Below, piece by piece: positions 30,887 through 40,364 of a stretch of 64,000 bases of DNA (position 1 is its first letter; each line of letters starts with the position of its first letter). The position numbers and the translations under genes are program-made. The stretch covers positions 24,839-88,838 of the forward strand of contig QCVS01000007.1 of the NCBI GenBank assembly GCA_003210285.1, given 5' to 3'. The notes under the pieces were generated by a model, which saw nothing but the letters and a program-made list of their open reading frames with translations, was not told the DNA's origin and ran no database searches. Source of the DNA: Prochlorococcus sp. AG-686-J21 (GTDB lineage Bacteria; Cyanobacteriota; Cyanobacteriia; PCC-6307; Cyanobiaceae).

Positions 30887-32188
30887 ATGCAAAAATGTAA
30901 AATTGGAATCATTGGTTTTGGAACTGTAGGAAAAGGTATTTTTAAAATTCTAAAATCAGCAAATGACTTACATCCAATTTTAAAAGATATAGAAATCGTA
31001 GGAATAGCTGTTAAAAATATCAATAAAAAAAGGGACATTGAATTAGAAGAAAATCTATTAATAAATGATCCTTATGAATTAATTCAAGATCCAAACGTTG
31101 ATGTAATTGTTGAAGTAATGGGTGGGATAGATATAGCGAAGGATATTATTCTGAAATCGCTAAAGGCACGGAAATCAGTAGTTACAGCTAACAAAGCGGT
31201 AATTGCAAGATATGGAAGTGAAATATATTCTACAGCTGCTAAGAATGGTGTTTATGTTTTAACAGAAGCCGCAGTATGTGGAGGGATACCAATAATTGAA
31301 CCTTTAAAAAGATCTCTTAAAAGTAATCAAATAAATAAAATGATTGGGATAATAAATGGCACAACAAATTTTATACTTTCAAAAATGACAAATGAAAAGG
31401 CTGATTATAAGGCAACATTACAATTAGCTCAGAAACTTGGTTTCGCTGAATTTGATCCAACTGCTGATGTTGAAGGACATGACGCGGCAGATAAGATTTC
31501 AATTCTTACTGAACTCGCATTTGGAGGCAAAATTAATAGAGATTCAATTAGCACAGAGGGTATTAATCAAATAAATATTAAAGATATTGAATATGCAAAT
31601 AAATTAGGTTTTGAAATAAAACTTTTAGCCTTTTCTGAGAGAAATCTTATAAATATTAATGATTCTCTCTCCCTAAATATTTGGGTAGCTCCTTCTTTAA
31701 TCCCTAAATCTCATCCTTTAGCAACGGTTGATGGTGTGAATAATGCCATTCTTATAGATTCTGAACCACTAGGGGAGATAATGTTGTACGGCCCAGGAGC
31801 GGGAAGTGGACCAACTGCCGCTTCTGTTGTGTCTGATATCTTAAATCTACAGGCTTCAGTAACAAAGGATATGTCCTCTATTGATCCATTATTATCTTTT
31901 AATTTTTGGAGAGACTGTCATATCATAAATTTTGATCAAATATCAAAAAAGAATTATCTTAGAATTATCTGTTTAGATACTCCAGGAGTAATTGGTAAGA
32001 TTGGAGATCTTTTTGGCAAGAATGATGTCTCAATAGAATCAATTGTCCAACTAGATGCAAGTGAGAATAAAGCAGAAATAGTTGTAATCACTCATGAAGT
32101 CTCAAATGGTAAATTTGAAAAATCAAAGAAGGAAATAAATGCTCTTTCTGAAGTTGAATTAATTGCTAGTCAATTAAGTTGTATTTGA
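30887..32188 (+). CDS. hom: Homoserine dehydrogenase
   Basis: The 433-residue enzyme makes homoserine on the way to threonine, methionine and isoleucine. It contains the NAD(P) motif IGIIGFGTVGKGIFKIL, KSVVTANKAVIARYG, the active-site region ILSKMTNEKADYKATLQLAQ with AEFDPTADVEGHDAADK, and a C-terminal ACT domain from about residue 360 (LRIICLDTPGVIGKIGDLF). The ACT domain suggests feedback by an amino acid. Confidence 0.96.
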   Translation: MQKCKIGIIGFGTVGKGIFKILKSANDLHPILKDIEIVGIAVKNINKKRDIELEENLLINDPYELIQDPNVDVIVEVMGGIDIAKDIILKSLKARKSVVTANKAVIARYGSEIYSTAAKNGVYVLTEAAVCGGIPIIEPLKRSLKSNQINKMIGIINGTTNFILSKMTNEKADYKATLQLAQKLGFAEFDPTADVEGHDAADKISILTELAFGGKINRDSISTEGINQINIKDIEYANKLGFEIKLLAFSERNLININDSLSLNIWVAPSLIPKSHPLATVDGVNNAILIDSEPLGEIMLYGPGAGSGPTAASVVSDILNLQASVTKDMSSIDPLLSFNFWRDCHIINFDQISKKNYLRIICLDTPGVIGKIGDLFGKNDVSIESIVQLDASENKAEIVVITHEVSNGKFEKSKKEINALSEVELIASQLSCI

Positions 32189-32250
32189 AAAAAACATTTG
32201 CATATCTTTCTTTAGCTTGTTAAACCAAAGAGAGGATAAGTATTTATGTA

Positions 32251-32511
32251 ATGAGTTTTTCAAAATTAGTAGAAAATAAAAGTAGTTTTAAATTCAATTC
32301 TAATAACAGTTGTAAAAACATATATAAAGGAGCTTGTGTGAAAATTAAAAATAGTCAAAAGACATTTCAGGTTGTAGGAATTAATCCAGAGAGTAAAGTT
32401 TGTTGGATAAGAGAGTGGCCCTTCGCTTTGGATGTTAATAAGACATTTTCTTTGAAAATTAATCAAATTACCCTACAAACCTTTTGCACTGATGGTTTAG
32501 ATGAAAAGTAA
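32251..32511 (+). CDS. Small conserved hypothetical protein
   Basis: The 86-residue product has no membrane segment. Its mid-part reads SCKNIYKGACVKIKNSQKTF followed by VCWIREWPFALDV, a compact beta-rich look. Cysteines sit at about residues 21, 29, 50 and 78. The function is unknown. Its last 11 bases overlap the start of the ABC binding-protein gene, suggesting translational coupling. Confidence 0.7.
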   Translation: MSFSKLVENKSSFKFNSNNSCKNIYKGACVKIKNSQKTFQVVGINPESKVCWIREWPFALDVNKTFSLKINQITLQTFCTDGLDEK

Positions 32512-34087
32512 ATTTCTGAACAATAATTTTTTAATAGCTTTATTTGTTTTTTTAGTTTCTCTATCACAATATTCTTGCCTTTCTAATAATAAATCCAAAA
32601 GAATTATAGTTGCAAGTTCAGGTAAAATTGAATCTTTAGATCCTGCTAGGGCAAGTACTCTTAAATCATTACAACTCTTAAGTTCGCTCGGTGATACTTT
32701 ATATGAATTAAATTCTGAAGGAGAATTAATTCCTGAATTAGCTTTGGGAATGCCAATTTTTTCAAAAGATAAATTACAAATAACAATTAATCTAAAAAGA
32801 AATGTTCTTTTTCATGATGGAACTGCATTTAATTCAAATGCTATAAAGTTTTCTTTTGATAGATTTAAAAGAATCGGAACAATGAATTATATTTTTGGGA
32901 ATAAAATTAAATCTTTAGAAACTCCAAGTGATTATAAGGTAATCATTAATCTAAACAAACCATCAAGCTCTGTTAACGGGGTACTTACATCTGTAAATTT
33001 AACACCTATTTCACCCAGTTATTATAAAGATTATTCTGATAAATTTTTAAATGATAAATTTGTTGGTACTGGTAAATATATATTGAAGAGATTTTCAAAT
33101 GAAATTCAAATAATTGATCCAAATTTAAATTATTGGGGAGATAAACCTTATAATGAAGGTATTAGTTTTATTGGATATTCCAACTCTTCTTCTCTTTTCG
33201 GAGCTCTCAAAAGTAAACAAATTGATGTTCTTTTATCAAATTCAATAGATGATATTCAAAGAAATTATTTAAAGTCATTAAGTAAAAATAATGAAATTAA
33301 AGAAGGAAAGAGTCCTGCAACCGAAATAAGTTTTATTAGTCTAAGAACAAATTCTTATCCCTTAAATAATCTTAATGTAAGGTTAGCTATAGCTAAAAGT
33401 CTTAATAGGGACTTTATTAGCGATAAGGTTAGTTATGGATTAAGGCAACCATCAAGATCGCTTGTCCCACCAATTTTTAAAAAAAATAAGAATGAATTAT
33501 GGCCAGAATATGATCCCTTAGAAGCAAAATTATTACTACAAAAAGAAGGTTACTGTAACGGTAATGTTTTAGATTTTCCTCTTACTTATAGATCTAACGT
33601 ACCTGCGGATAAACTGATTGCTCTTTCTTGGCAAGAACAAATAAAAAGTATTTTGCATGAATGTATTAATATTCAACTCAACGGAGTAGAGTCCACAACA
33701 ATTTATAAGAATCTAAATCTAGGGATATATACAGCGGTTATTCTTGATTGGACAGGTGCTTATTCTGATCCAGAAGCATATTTAACACCACTTCTAAGTT
33801 GCAATGAAATAGATGGTGAAAATTGTAAAAAAGGAGAATCAGTCTACAGCGGTAGTTTTTGGGGATCAAAGAGAGTAGAAGGTTTATTTCTTGAAAGCGA
33901 AAATTTAAACGGTAAAGAAAGACTAGCGAAATTAATTGAAATAGAGACAATAGCTTCAGAATCAATACCTTATATTCCAATATGGATTTCATCTCAAAAA
34001 GCTTGGTCCCAAAATGAAATATCAAAGCCTATTTTTAATGGTGCAGGAATTATTTCTATGAGTGATCTGAAATTCATTAATGAGTAG
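32501..34087 (+). CDS. Peptide/nickel-type ABC transporter substrate-binding lipoprotein
   Basis: The 528-residue SBP family 5 protein has an N-terminal hydrophobic stretch ending in SQYSCLSN, where Cys 26 could be lipidated although the lipobox is weak. Family features are SLDPARASTLKSLQLLSSL, KRNVLFHDGTAFNSNAIKFS, VGTGKYILKRFSN and PLNNLNVRLAIAKSLNRD. It should deliver peptides or another small solute to the neighbouring permease, whose start overlaps the stop by 8 bases. Confidence 0.92.
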   Translation: MKSKFLNNNFLIALFVFLVSLSQYSCLSNNKSKRIIVASSGKIESLDPARASTLKSLQLLSSLGDTLYELNSEGELIPELALGMPIFSKDKLQITINLKRNVLFHDGTAFNSNAIKFSFDRFKRIGTMNYIFGNKIKSLETPSDYKVIINLNKPSSSVNGVLTSVNLTPISPSYYKDYSDKFLNDKFVGTGKYILKRFSNEIQIIDPNLNYWGDKPYNEGISFIGYSNSSSLFGALKSKQIDVLLSNSIDDIQRNYLKSLSKNNEIKEGKSPATEISFISLRTNSYPLNNLNVRLAIAKSLNRDFISDKVSYGLRQPSRSLVPPIFKKNKNELWPEYDPLEAKLLLQKEGYCNGNVLDFPLTYRSNVPADKLIALSWQEQIKSILHECINIQLNGVESTTIYKNLNLGIYTAVILDWTGAYSDPEAYLTPLLSCNEIDGENCKKGESVYSGSFWGSKRVEGLFLESENLNGKERLAKLIEIETIASESIPYIPIWISSQKAWSQNEISKPIFNGAGIISMSDLKFINE

Positions 34088-35102
34088 AAATCTTAATAAA
34101 CTTTTAAATTATTCTTTATTAAAGATTTCTTTAATACCTTTAATGTTGTGGATCATATCAACATTAGTTTTTGTGTTGTTAAGAGTTGCGCCAGGAGACC
34201 CAGTTGACGCAATTTTAGGTTCTGGGGCAAATGAATCTTCAAGAGAAATTCTTAGATATAAATTAGGGTTAAATGAATCTCTTCTTACTCAATATCTTTC
34301 TTATATTAATAATATTTTACACTTAAATTTTGGAGAATCTTTAAGTACTCAAGAACCTGTTCTTGATATTATTCTAAAATCATTACCAGCAAGTCTGGAA
34401 CTAGGTATCTTTTCAATAATTTTTGCAATTCTAATAGGCTTCCCGCTTGGCTTTTTTGGTTTAAAAAATGAAGGAAAAAAAGGAGACTACTTTGCTAGAA
34501 TCATAGGAATCTCTTCATATGCAATTCCACCTTTTTGGGGAGCAATTTTAGCTCAATTAATATTTTCTGTATATTTAAGAATTTTTCCAATTGGTGGAAG
34601 GTTCCCAATCACTTATATCCAACCTCAAATTACAGGCTTTTTAGTTTTAGATAGTCTTCTAAATAATGATTTTATCTCTTTGAGAGAAAGCTTATATCAT
34701 CTTGCACTGCCATCAATAACCCTTGGGTTTCTATTGAGCGGAATTTTTAGTAGATCTTTAAGAATAAATTTAGATAAGACACTAAAAAGCGATTATGTTA
34801 ATGCGGCTGTATGCCGAGGAATTACAAGAAGGAAAATTATCCTAAATCACTCTTTACCTAATGCACTTTTGCCTATTGTGACAATTTCAGGTTTAACAAT
34901 AGCTTCTTTGGCTGGGGGAGCGCTTCTTTTTGAAGTTACTTTTTCATGGCCAGGGATAGCTTTAAGATTACATGAAGCTATTTCTCAACGTGATTATACT
35001 GTTGTTCAAGGGATTGTAATTATTACCTCTTTACTAATAGTTTCATTAAATCTTTTTGTAGATATTTTGATTTCTATATTGGATCCTCGAATCGAATACT
35101 AA
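34080..35102 (+). CDS. Peptide-type ABC transporter permease (DppB-like)
   Basis: The 340-residue membrane protein has the DppB/OppB topology: an N-terminal helix, the VLLRVAPGDPVDAILG segment, a periplasmic loop, then five helices. The EAA loop NAAVCRGITRRKIILNHSLPNALLPI couples to an ATPase. No second permease or ATPase gene lies next to it, because the opposite-strand hydrolase follows at once with a 4-base overlap of stops. Confidence 0.93.
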   Translation: MSRNLNKLLNYSLLKISLIPLMLWIISTLVFVLLRVAPGDPVDAILGSGANESSREILRYKLGLNESLLTQYLSYINNILHLNFGESLSTQEPVLDIILKSLPASLELGIFSIIFAILIGFPLGFFGLKNEGKKGDYFARIIGISSYAIPPFWGAILAQLIFSVYLRIFPIGGRFPITYIQPQITGFLVLDSLLNNDFISLRESLYHLALPSITLGFLLSGIFSRSLRINLDKTLKSDYVNAAVCRGITRRKIILNHSLPNALLPIVTISGLTIASLAGGALLFEVTFSWPGIALRLHEAISQRDYTVVQGIVIITSLLIVSLNLFVDILISILDPRIEY

Positions 35103-36661
35103 TTTTTCATAATTGCTTTTAAGGTCTTTCTATCTAAGATATGAAAACCAAGATTGTCTTCTGTTTGATTTTTTATAATTTTAATGCTTTCATTATTTTC
35201 TATATTTTCTAAAAATTCTAAGATAACTTTTAAAGATAAGTTTTGAACAGAGTTAGGATTAGATCCAATAAAAGATTTATTGATTTTAAAAATATCATTA
35301 TTTTTGATATTTTCTGAATAATTATCATTGATTCTTATTGGTGAAAAATGACTTGATCCTTCAATAATTAAGAATCTATTTAAAGGATTAGAAGTCGTAG
35401 ATAAAAATACTTTGAATTGCTCACTTATCAAGGGAGTTATGAGATCATAAGTCCCTCCAATAAAAAGTACTGGCATCTTAATTCCTGAACTTTTTTCATT
35501 TGGCCAGATTAAGCTTCCAAATGAATTAAATCCTATTATTCCATTTGATTTTTTTGAGTTGTTAGTTCTAGGTAATGGAATTTCGTTTAATTGACATTGG
35601 AGTAATTTTGATAAATTTGTTAGTGCAAAATCTTTTAAAGCTAAATCGCATCTTTTCTCTAATTCATCATTAGGTAAATTACCTTCATATAAAAAAGCTA
35701 TTAAAGCTCCTAATGAATGCCCCATTAAAATATAGGAATCATTGGCTAATTCTAATTTTCCATTTTTATGTGCTTTTATTACTGTATCTAAATCTTTGAT
35801 ACGGTATAAGAAAAACTCAGCACTACTTGGAATTGAATCAGTACCTTCGATAACTTCTACAAAAGCCTCTGAATTGCTTCCTTCATGGTCTATAAATACT
35901 ACTGGCCAACCTCTCTTACTTAATTCAAGTCCAATCCATCTGAAATTATCAATATCTCCTCCAAGTCCAGGCATGAATATAACTAGATCTTTATTTTCAT
36001 TATTTTTCGTGTTTTTCCATAATTCAATTTTTAAAGGCTCAACTCGATGAGGCGAATAAATTATCTTATTAACTTTTATAAGATCTGAATCATTTTTATT
36101 TACTTTTTTCTTTGAAAGAGAGTAATTTGTTTTTTTTAATGATTTTAATTTTAGGTTTAGATTTTGTTGCTTTGCTAATTCCTTTTTCCATGATGAAATT
36201 ATTAAAATTAAATTATCAATATCTAATGAAATTTCTTCTGAAGGTAAAGCCTTTAGGATATCCAAAGTAGAAACTTCATTTTTGGCTTCCAATAAACTTT
36301 CTATAGTATTAAAAACCTTAATACCAACTTTGTCATTCGAAACTAAAATAGTATTACTTAATTCTGAAAGAATCTTTCTACCTACCCAACTTCTTAATAC
36401 TTGCCTATTTAAACTTTCTTCTTTAAAAACTGGGAATTTTAAAAATTTAGATAACTCAAATACTTTTAAAAAGCCATTTTGCTTAAACCAGTCTATTACT
36501 TCTGTAGAATCATAACTATAACTCTCTAAGTTTATTAACTGATCTATAGTTAGAGGGATTGACATCTCTTCGAACTTGATATTTATCTTTTCAGCGGCTA
36601 TTAAATCTTTTGCTGAATAAAAACTAAAGAAACTTAAAAAAAGTACAAATATGAATTTCAA
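35099..36661 (-). CDS. Secreted alpha/beta hydrolase with DUF1400 domain
   Basis: The 520-residue protein has a signal-like N-terminus (FIFVLFLSFFSFYSA), a cyanobacterial DUF1400-like helical domain at about residues 25-160, then an alpha/beta hydrolase domain. The nucleophile elbow is GHSLG (Ser about residue 316), preceded by the VIFMPGLGGDIDNFRW oxyanion region; a late Asp/His pair is in LIEGSSHFSP. The likely activity is esterase or lipase-like in the periplasm; the substrate is unknown. It diverges from the MFS gene by 2 bases. Confidence 0.88.
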   Translation of the reverse strand: MKFIFVLFLSFFSFYSAKDLIAAEKINIKFEEMSIPLTIDQLINLESYSYDSTEVIDWFKQNGFLKVFELSKFLKFPVFKEESLNRQVLRSWVGRKILSELSNTILVSNDKVGIKVFNTIESLLEAKNEVSTLDILKALPSEEISLDIDNLILIISSWKKELAKQQNLNLKLKSLKKTNYSLSKKKVNKNDSDLIKVNKIIYSPHRVEPLKIELWKNTKNNENKDLVIFMPGLGGDIDNFRWIGLELSKRGWPVVFIDHEGSNSEAFVEVIEGTDSIPSSAEFFLYRIKDLDTVIKAHKNGKLELANDSYILMGHSLGALIAFLYEGNLPNDELEKRCDLALKDFALTNLSKLLQCQLNEIPLPRTNNSKKSNGIIGFNSFGSLIWPNEKSSGIKMPVLFIGGTYDLITPLISEQFKVFLSTTSNPLNRFLIIEGSSHFSPIRINDNYSENIKNNDIFKINKSFIGSNPNSVQNLSLKVILEFLENIENNESIKIIKNQTEDNLGFHILDRKTLKAIMKN

Positions 36662-36663
36662 TT

Positions 36664-37893
36664 GTGGTTATTCCTAATAGATTTTTTATAAGTAAACTTT
36701 GGTGGAGTCAATTTCCCTTTCATTTAAGGTTAATTACTAAAATAAGATTTTTTGCTTCATTTGGAGCAGGAGGTGTGATTTATTTAACATCCCTTATTTT
36801 TAATAATATTGGATTGTCAGCAACAGATATTGGTCTAGGTTTTACGATATCAGCAATCATTGGTACTTTAACAAGAATTTTTACTGGCAATTATTTAAAC
36901 AAAACAGGCAAAATTCATAATCCTTTAGTTGCCTCTTCATGCATAAGTATTGCTGCAGGATTTTTTCTAATTATTTCAACAGATACTTACTCTTACATTC
37001 TTGGTCAAGCTTTCATCGGAGCAGCCGCTGGGATATATTGGCCAACTGCAGAATTTGTAGTTCCATATTTTTGTCAACCTATTGATACTAGAAAAGCTTA
37101 TGCCCTAGTAAGAACTTCTGAGGCTTTGGGGATATTTTTAGGAGTATTTATTGGTGGATTTATGAACAATTTTATATTTCTCAAATCGATTTTTATAAAT
37201 GATATTTTTTGCATGCTTTCAATTATTTTTTTGATTTCAAGAAATAAAAAGTCGATACAAAAAACTTTAGAGAACTCTCAAAAAAAGGCTTTAGATCACC
37301 TTAAAACCTATCAAGAGAGGTGGAACAAAAATACAATCATGATAGTTTCATCTCTAATATTGATAACTACATCTCTTGCTTTAATTCAGGTGACATTGCC
37401 GCTTGATCTTGTTAAGGGTGGAGTTTATAGAGATGTCTTAAATGAACAACTTATTAGTTTTATCATTTCTTTTCAGTTGATTTTATTATTAATTTTACAA
37501 TGGCCAATTGGTTCATGGATATCAAAAAAAGGGAAATTATTTGGTTTGAAATTTAGCTTGATCAACTTTGCTCTATCCTCACTTTTGTTATTTATTTCTA
37601 GTTATTTAAATAATGCAGCTTTTTATTTTGTGTTTGTTGCAATAATCTCAATAACTTTAGGCACATCTTCTTTCTTACCAACATCTACAGATGTTGTTTT
37701 CAGCATTGCTCCTTCAAATAAAAAAGGTTATGCACTAGCACTTCTATCGCAATGCTTTGCAATGGGATATTTCTTTGGGCCATTTATTTCTGGGAGGATA
37801 TTAGATCTTTTTGGTTATGCCTCGATTATGTGGGTAGCTATTTCATTTTTTTGTTTTTTAATGTTTGCGATAATATTTAAGAAATCATTTTAA
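36664..37893 (+). CDS. Major facilitator superfamily transporter
   Basis: The 409-residue protein has about 12 membrane helices and MFS pattern loops, including TIGLGFTISAIIGTLTRIFT-like helix 2 and the GNYLNKTGKIHN loop 2-3. The central loop (residues 195-215) is Lys-rich. Helix 5-6 reads ALGIFLGVFIGGFMNNF. The start is GTG at 36664, directly against the divergent hydrolase. The substrate is not evident; drug or sugar efflux is a guess. Confidence 0.88.
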   Translation: MVIPNRFFISKLWWSQFPFHLRLITKIRFFASFGAGGVIYLTSLIFNNIGLSATDIGLGFTISAIIGTLTRIFTGNYLNKTGKIHNPLVASSCISIAAGFFLIISTDTYSYILGQAFIGAAAGIYWPTAEFVVPYFCQPIDTRKAYALVRTSEALGIFLGVFIGGFMNNFIFLKSIFINDIFCMLSIIFLISRNKKSIQKTLENSQKKALDHLKTYQERWNKNTIMIVSSLILITTSLALIQVTLPLDLVKGGVYRDVLNEQLISFIISFQLILLLILQWPIGSWISKKGKLFGLKFSLINFALSSLLLFISSYLNNAAFYFVFVAIISITLGTSSFLPTSTDVVFSIAPSNKKGYALALLSQCFAMGYFFGPFISGRILDLFGYASIMWVAISFFCFLMFAIIFKKSF

Positions 37894-37913
37894 AAGTTTT
37901 ATATAAATAATAT

Positions 37914-38282
37914 TTATTGATTTTCTATTTCAATGATTCTTCTTTCTCTAAGAAATAAGAAAAATGGGGCAGAGAAAGCAAATGCTATTAAAAAAGTTCC
38001 AATGTAAACAACCCACATATTTTTTATATTCAATTTTTTAGATTCATTTACTATCCAAATAAAAACTGCAGTAGCACCCACCAATAAATCTCTAGATATT
38101 GATTGAGCTGCTGGATTGGCATTCGCTAATGAAATAAAATTCTTAATATCAAAACTATTTCCATATTCAATAGCAAAATCAAAATTTGCCGTCATTGTAA
38201 GGATTGCCCCAAGGATTGATAGAACAAGGTAAAGATAAGAGAGTTTTTGTTTATTATCTTTTAGTAAGTTTAATGAATTCAT
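37914..38282 (-). CDS. DUF2834 membrane protein
   Basis: The 122-residue product has three to four membrane helices (YLYLVLSILGAILTMTANF, DLLVGATAVFIWIVNES, MWVVYIGTFLIAFAFSAPFF) and the family segment SLANANPAAQSISRDLL. The C-terminus is RERRIIEIENQ. The ATG at 38282 overlaps, through an ATGAATTCAT palindrome, an upstream alternative start of the divergent PfkB gene. Function is unknown for the family. Confidence 0.8.
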   Translation of the reverse strand: MNSLNLLKDNKQKLSYLYLVLSILGAILTMTANFDFAIEYGNSFDIKNFISLANANPAAQSISRDLLVGATAVFIWIVNESKKLNIKNMWVVYIGTFLIAFAFSAPFFLFLRERRIIEIENQ

Positions 38283-38323
38283 ATGGAAATAATATATACC
38301 CTAATAATAGTATTTATGAACTT

Positions 38324-39193
38324 ATGATTAAAGAAGAAACTAATAAAAATAAAGATTTTAAATTTGTAAAAGGGAACTTAAAGTTTGCCGTTATTGGTCA
38401 TATTGAGTGGATAAATTTTATTGAAGTTGATCAATTACCTCAACCAGGACTAATCTCTCATTCTAAAAGATCTTTAGAATATCCTGCTGGAGGTGGATCA
38501 GTAATTGCTAAGAGACTAAGTGAATTAACCAATAGCAAAGTCCATTTCTATACAGCTTTAGGACATGATTTTTATGGTAAGCAATGTTTAAATATACTTG
38601 AAAATATGGGAATTAAATTACATGTAGCATGGCGTGATCAACCCACAAGAAAAGGATTCAGTTTAACTGACTCTGAGGGAGAAAGATCTATCACTATTAT
38701 TGGGGAAAGATTGTCTCCTAATCATAATGATGATTTAGATTGGAATACTCTAAATGAAATGGACGGGATTTTTATCACAGCAGCCGATAAGGAATTATTA
38801 AAAAAATCAAGGTTTGCTAAAACATTATGTATGACTCCCAGAGTGGGATTAAATATGATTAATGAATCCGGGATATTATTAGATGGATTAATTGGAAGTA
38901 ATCTTGATCCTGGAGAACACTTTTCTTTAAATGAATTAAAATTAAAACCGAAATATGTTATTAAAACAGAAGGAGAGAATGGTGGGATAGTATTTCCAGG
39001 AGGTAGATATAAAGCTATTAAAAATAAAAAAAATAACGTTGATTCATATGGATGCGGAGATTCTTTCGCCGCAGGAATCCTTTACGGTTTGTCTTCAAAA
39101 TGGAATATAGAAGAAAGTTTAAATCTTGCTAAAATATTGGGTAGAAACTGCAGTGAACATTTTGGACCATATGAAAATAGTGAAAAACTATAG
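38324..39193 (+). CDS. PfkB-family carbohydrate kinase
   Basis: The 289-residue product from ATG 38324 carries the ribokinase fold: LKFAVIGHIEWINFIEV, the di-Gly hinge YPAGGGSVIAKRLSEL, and the ATP-binding/catalytic motif VDSYGCGDSFAAGILYGLSS with the GCGD catalytic Asp. The substrate sugar or nucleoside is unknown. A longer frame begins at 38204, with an ATG also at 38273; these extend into the divergent DUF2834 gene and are less likely. Confidence 0.88.
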   Translation: MIKEETNKNKDFKFVKGNLKFAVIGHIEWINFIEVDQLPQPGLISHSKRSLEYPAGGGSVIAKRLSELTNSKVHFYTALGHDFYGKQCLNILENMGIKLHVAWRDQPTRKGFSLTDSEGERSITIIGERLSPNHNDDLDWNTLNEMDGIFITAADKELLKKSRFAKTLCMTPRVGLNMINESGILLDGLIGSNLDPGEHFSLNELKLKPKYVIKTEGENGGIVFPGGRYKAIKNKKNNVDSYGCGDSFAAGILYGLSSKWNIEESLNLAKILGRNCSEHFGPYENSEKL

Positions 39194-39208
39194 TTAGGTA
39201 AATTTATT

Positions 39209-39400
39209 ATGAACAATTTGTTAAATAAAAAAAGAAGTTCTCTTATTGATTCAATTATTGTTTTTTTCTTATTTGTTTCTGTATTGATTTTTGAATCTCT
39301 AAAAACTTTATCTGGGATTTTTACTTATGGGATTTTTAAAAAAGAAATATTAACTACTAAAAGCAATTTGGGATTTGATTTTAAAATTAAAATTAGATGA
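39209..39400 (+). CDS. Small single-helix membrane protein
   Basis: The 63-residue product has one clear membrane helix (IDSIIVFFLFVSVLIFESL) and a basic C-terminus ending KIKIR. It follows the PfkB gene by 15 bases. Its stop overlaps the start of the next gene (ATGA at 39397-39400), a sign of translational coupling. Not recognised by family. Confidence 0.6.
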   Translation: MNNLLNKKRSSLIDSIIVFFLFVSVLIFESLKTLSGIFTYGIFKKEILTTKSNLGFDFKIKIR

Positions 39401-39750
39401 ATATTTATATTATTGTCTTTGTTTTAGTTTTAATTTTATTCGTTAATAAAATTATAAATTTAAAAAAAAATAAGAATAATAAATTATTTAAATTTAAAAA
39501 GAAACTTCTCAGTAAAGAATCAAATATTGAAAAAATTTTTTTAAGAGATGATGAAAAAACATCTTCAGATCCAAATATCAATATTAATATTAAACTTTAT
39601 GAGAATGAAGATAATATAAATAGAAAATCTAATATTCATAGAGCAAGACTTTCAAAATTTAAAAAGTCAAAACTAAATGGAGAAACTATTTTTATAGATC
39701 CAGATCAAAAAATCTATAAATATATTAATGGAAAGAAAAAATATATCTAA
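39397..39750 (+). CDS. Small membrane-anchored basic protein
   Basis: The 117-residue product begins with a membrane anchor (IYIIVFVLVLILFVNKI), followed by a Lys/Asn-rich soluble tail. Its end ETIFIDPDQKIYKYINGKK looks like a compact terminal motif. It is coupled to the upstream 63-residue gene by a 4-base overlap. Function unknown. Confidence 0.6.
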   Translation: MNIYIIVFVLVLILFVNKIINLKKNKNNKLFKFKKKLLSKESNIEKIFLRDDEKTSSDPNININIKLYENEDNINRKSNIHRARLSKFKKSKLNGETIFIDPDQKIYKYINGKKKYI

Positions 39751-39761
39751 TATAAAACTAC

Positions 39762-40280
39762 TTAATTACATTCAAGACTATCTCTGGTAGAAACTCCTGT
39801 AGTTGGATTAATTCCTTCAGCAATTTTGCAAAGATTCCTCTGATCTTCACTATCCAGAATTGCATAAGAAAAATCTGCTCCCTCTATTTGAGCACCAGCA
39901 AAGCTACTCCCAGAGGCTATCATATTAACCAAAATTGAATTCCTTAAATCAGTTTTTTGGAAATTCACTCTATCTGCAAGAGTGTCTGTCAGATCTATAC
40001 CGTTAAGATTAGAACCTTTTAAGTCAGATAAAGTTAATGTTGTTCCATGAAGATCAACTTCACTAAAGTCAGCATCTCTTGCTACTGCTCCTGCGATTGA
40101 GGATAAATGAAGATCTTCGCCATGAAAATCAAAACCAGTAATATTAGATCTTACGTAACTAGGTACTTCATCCCCCTCTCCTTTAGAAGCAACGTTTGCA
40201 CCTGCAAGAACAGGAGAGGAAAAAATCAGAAAAGAAAAAGTTAGACATAAAAAGTATTTCAAAAAGCTAAATCGATTCAT
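39762..40280 (-). CDS. Secreted pentapeptide-repeat protein
   Basis: The 172-residue protein has an N-terminal signal peptide (FLKYFLCLTFSFLIFSSPVLAGA). Residues 60-145 form pentapeptide repeats of the A(D/N)LXX type, visible as ADFSEVDLHGTTLTLSDLKG and later NFQKTDLRNS. A Cys-containing tail NLCKIAEG and SLECN could form a disulfide. It is probably lumenal or periplasmic. Convergent with the 117-residue anchored protein. Confidence 0.88.
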   Translation of the reverse strand: MNRFSFLKYFLCLTFSFLIFSSPVLAGANVASKGEGDEVPSYVRSNITGFDFHGEDLHLSSIAGAVARDADFSEVDLHGTTLTLSDLKGSNLNGIDLTDTLADRVNFQKTDLRNSILVNMIASGSSFAGAQIEGADFSYAILDSEDQRNLCKIAEGINPTTGVSTRDSLECN

Positions 40281-40364
40281 ATTGAGATTTTTACAATGCT
40301 TTTATCTTATATCAATAAGATAATGATTTAAATTGTTTTTAAAATTTAAATAAAGTTTTTAAAG

